Positions 62,602 to 64,000 of a stretch of 64,000 bases of DNA are shown piece after piece (positions within the stretch are counted from its first letter, which is position 1; each line of letters begins with the position of its first letter). The stretch is from CAVQGZ01 sp942491665. Its GTDB lineage: Bacteria > Actinomycetota > Actinomycetes > Jiangellales > Jiangellaceae. Under the pieces are notes generated by a model that saw nothing but the letters and a program-made list of their open reading frames with translations, made no database searches and had not been told where the DNA came from. The position numbers were made by a program, and so were the translations under genes. The stretch spans positions 77,659 through 141,658 of the forward strand of contig CALOBR010000003.1 of assembly GCA_942491665.1 (NCBI GenBank). The letters run 5' to 3'.

Positions 62602-64000
62602 GCCTGAACCTTCAGATAACGGCACTCGGCTCCGTCGATCCCCAGAACGACCGCGTGATCCAGGCCGCCCTCGAAGACACCCAGGGCAACATCCTGAAGA
62701 GCCATGGCCGCGACCACAGCATCCACCGGCTCTCAGGTTCACCGGTGCGCCTCGCCCACTCGACGTGGCCTAGCCGATGGCCACGCAGACGTCACGTCAG
62801 CAGGGCAGCTGCTGCTCGACGCGCAGGCGCACCGTGGAGACCGGCGCCGACGGCGGAGTGTTCGTCGACCTCTGCCTGTCGGCCGCCGGCCATCGCGCGC
62901 TCGGAAGCTGACCAGGAGGAGCCCGACGACGTCGCCTTCGTCGGGGGGCCACAGGGCAGTACCGGCCCTCAACGACCTGCTGATGACCCACCTGGAAGCG
63001 GCTGGGCGAGATCCACGCGCTCGCCAACATCGACGACGACGCCGCCCACGCCGCCACCGCCAGCGAAGGCGATCCAGACGACGCTCGGCTCGCTGGTGAG
63101 GAGATCGTCGACCGGAGAGGTCGGTGCCGGTGATGCGGGTGGTCGACGGCAAGGTCACCGACGACGGTACCGGCAGCGTGCACGAGCACTTCGGCTTCTG
63201 CCGACGGCGTGAGCCAGCCGTTACTCCTCGCCGCCGACCTCGAGGCGGAGCGGCGCACAGCGGTGGCTTCGACCGCTACGACCCGAGCGCCCCGCTCAGC
63301 CTCGTCCCGCTGAAGGACCCGGGCGGCGGCCCCAACGGCTTCGGGACGTACCCCGTGTACCGCAAGCTCGGCCAGGACGTCATCAACTACCGCAAGGACG
63401 AGTCGGAGCCTGCGACGACGCTTGCGCAGGCTGCCCGCGGCGAGGGCAGCAGCGCCCACCCAGGCCGAGCGGGAGCTCTGCGCCTGGCCTACGTCGTCGG
63501 ACGTCTTCGCGATGGCACGCCGGTCGTCGAGCAGGCGGTGGAGGGTGGACGAACGAGCCCATCGGATCTCGAACTCGACGCCGATGTCATCGGCGTGAGC
63601 GCTCCGTTCCACGCCCACGCCCGCGAGATGAACCCGCGCGGAGACAAGGCGCGCCTGTTCGCGGTGTCGCCTGGCGGAGGCACCGAGCTCGGCGCATCGC
63701 GAGGCGAGCCATCGCCTTCGGACCACTGACTCCTTGACCCGGCCCCAAGGACAAGGTCGGGCTGCTGTTCATCTGCCTCCAGAGGCATCCTCGACCAGTT
63801 CGAGTTCCTGCAGGCGACCTGGTCCAACTTCACCGACTTCCTGCGGTCCCGGACGGGCCTCGACCTGATCATCGGCGAGACCGCGCCGGGAGCGCCTGAA
63901 CAAGGGTTCCGCAGTGGCCGCGTGACTACGGCTCGTTCAACGGCCTGTCCTTCGAGACCGGCGCGCTGGTCGCCCAGAGCCCCTACGTCCCCTACCTGTC
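62598..64000 (+). pseudogene. DyP-type peroxidase, multiply frameshifted, runs off window
   Basis: Starts MSLNLQITALGSVDPQNDRV with QAALEDTQGNILKSHGRDHS, the usual DyP opening. Fragments in different frames follow: FVDLCLSAAGHRALG, EIHALANIDDDAAHAATASE, VHEHFGF (before the GxxDG loop), GTYPVYRKLGQDVINYRKDE, DADVIGVSAPFHAHAREMNP with RGDKARLFAVS (heme-binding His region), and ILDQFEFLQATWSNFTDFLR. All parts of a heme DyP peroxidase are present in order, but at least four frame changes and several in-frame stops interrupt it. DyP enzymes oxidise phenolics and dyes with hydrogen peroxide. Confidence 0.78.

Overview
The window is high-GC DNA with many GTG starts, mycolic/Streptomyces-like heat-shock control (an HspR/HAIR module) and frequent leaderless genes with a TANNNT box 6-8 nt before the start codon. 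This points to an actinobacterium. A Micrococcales lineage (for example the Intrasporangiaceae/Dermatophilaceae) fits the gene content, but that placement is inference only.

Region 1 (1-29.9 kb) is ordinary chromosome. It holds a glucose-type PTS permease facing its EIIA gene, an FAD/NAD(P) disulfide-type oxidoreductase diverging from a HAD phosphatase, a DUF2510/SpoU pair, a DUF368 (PopT-like) membrane protein, an SDR-pyrE pair and a PLP aminotransferase. Then comes the dnaK-grpE-dnaJ-hspR-clpB heat-shock operon with a single HAIR operator, an MFS transporter fused to a cyclic-nucleotide-binding domain, glycogen phosphorylase, a TlpA/DUF3179 lipoprotein pair, dcd, and a lutABC lactate-oxidation operon. 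A tRNA-Gly(CCC) and a strong terminator end the region. At 21.8 kb two genes are both cut at their 5' ends against each other, which looks like a deletion junction.

Region 2 (about 30-55 kb) is an accessory island dense in conflict and mobility genes. It has a vapB-vapC-TOTE primase/helicase operon, a decayed MobF relaxase/helicase, an excisionase-like protein, an HTH/AbiEii-like pair, a decayed integrase and a metallo-beta-lactamase fused to an ATC-hydrolase domain. Two apparently identical 1,489-bp IS110-family elements in inverted orientation flank a 2.1-kb segment with a ribbon-helix-helix toxin-antitoxin-like pair. Further right are an XPB-N-type protein, a duplicated 1.86-kb module (HTH replication-like protein, MntA nucleotidyltransferase, HepT HEPN toxin), an AbiEi/AbiEii pair and a tyrosine integrase. 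Next to the integrase is a 44-bp 3' half of a tRNA-Arg(ACG) gene, a probable attachment site. A third, truncated IS110 copy cuts off the second hepT. The conserved 5' non-coding region of each IS110 copy is the expected location of a bridge RNA.

Region 3 (55.5-64 kb) is a co-directional, closely spaced redox cluster: GMC flavoprotein oxidoreductase, VioB-like ferritin-fold protein, a small dehydrogenase subunit, a sugar-epimerase-type TIM barrel, an MBL-fold hydrolase, a thiamine-diphosphate 2-oxoacid decarboxylase and a DyP-type peroxidase. I recognise no described pathway with this combination. The last two genes carry many frameshifts, either from decay or from poor sequence near the window end.
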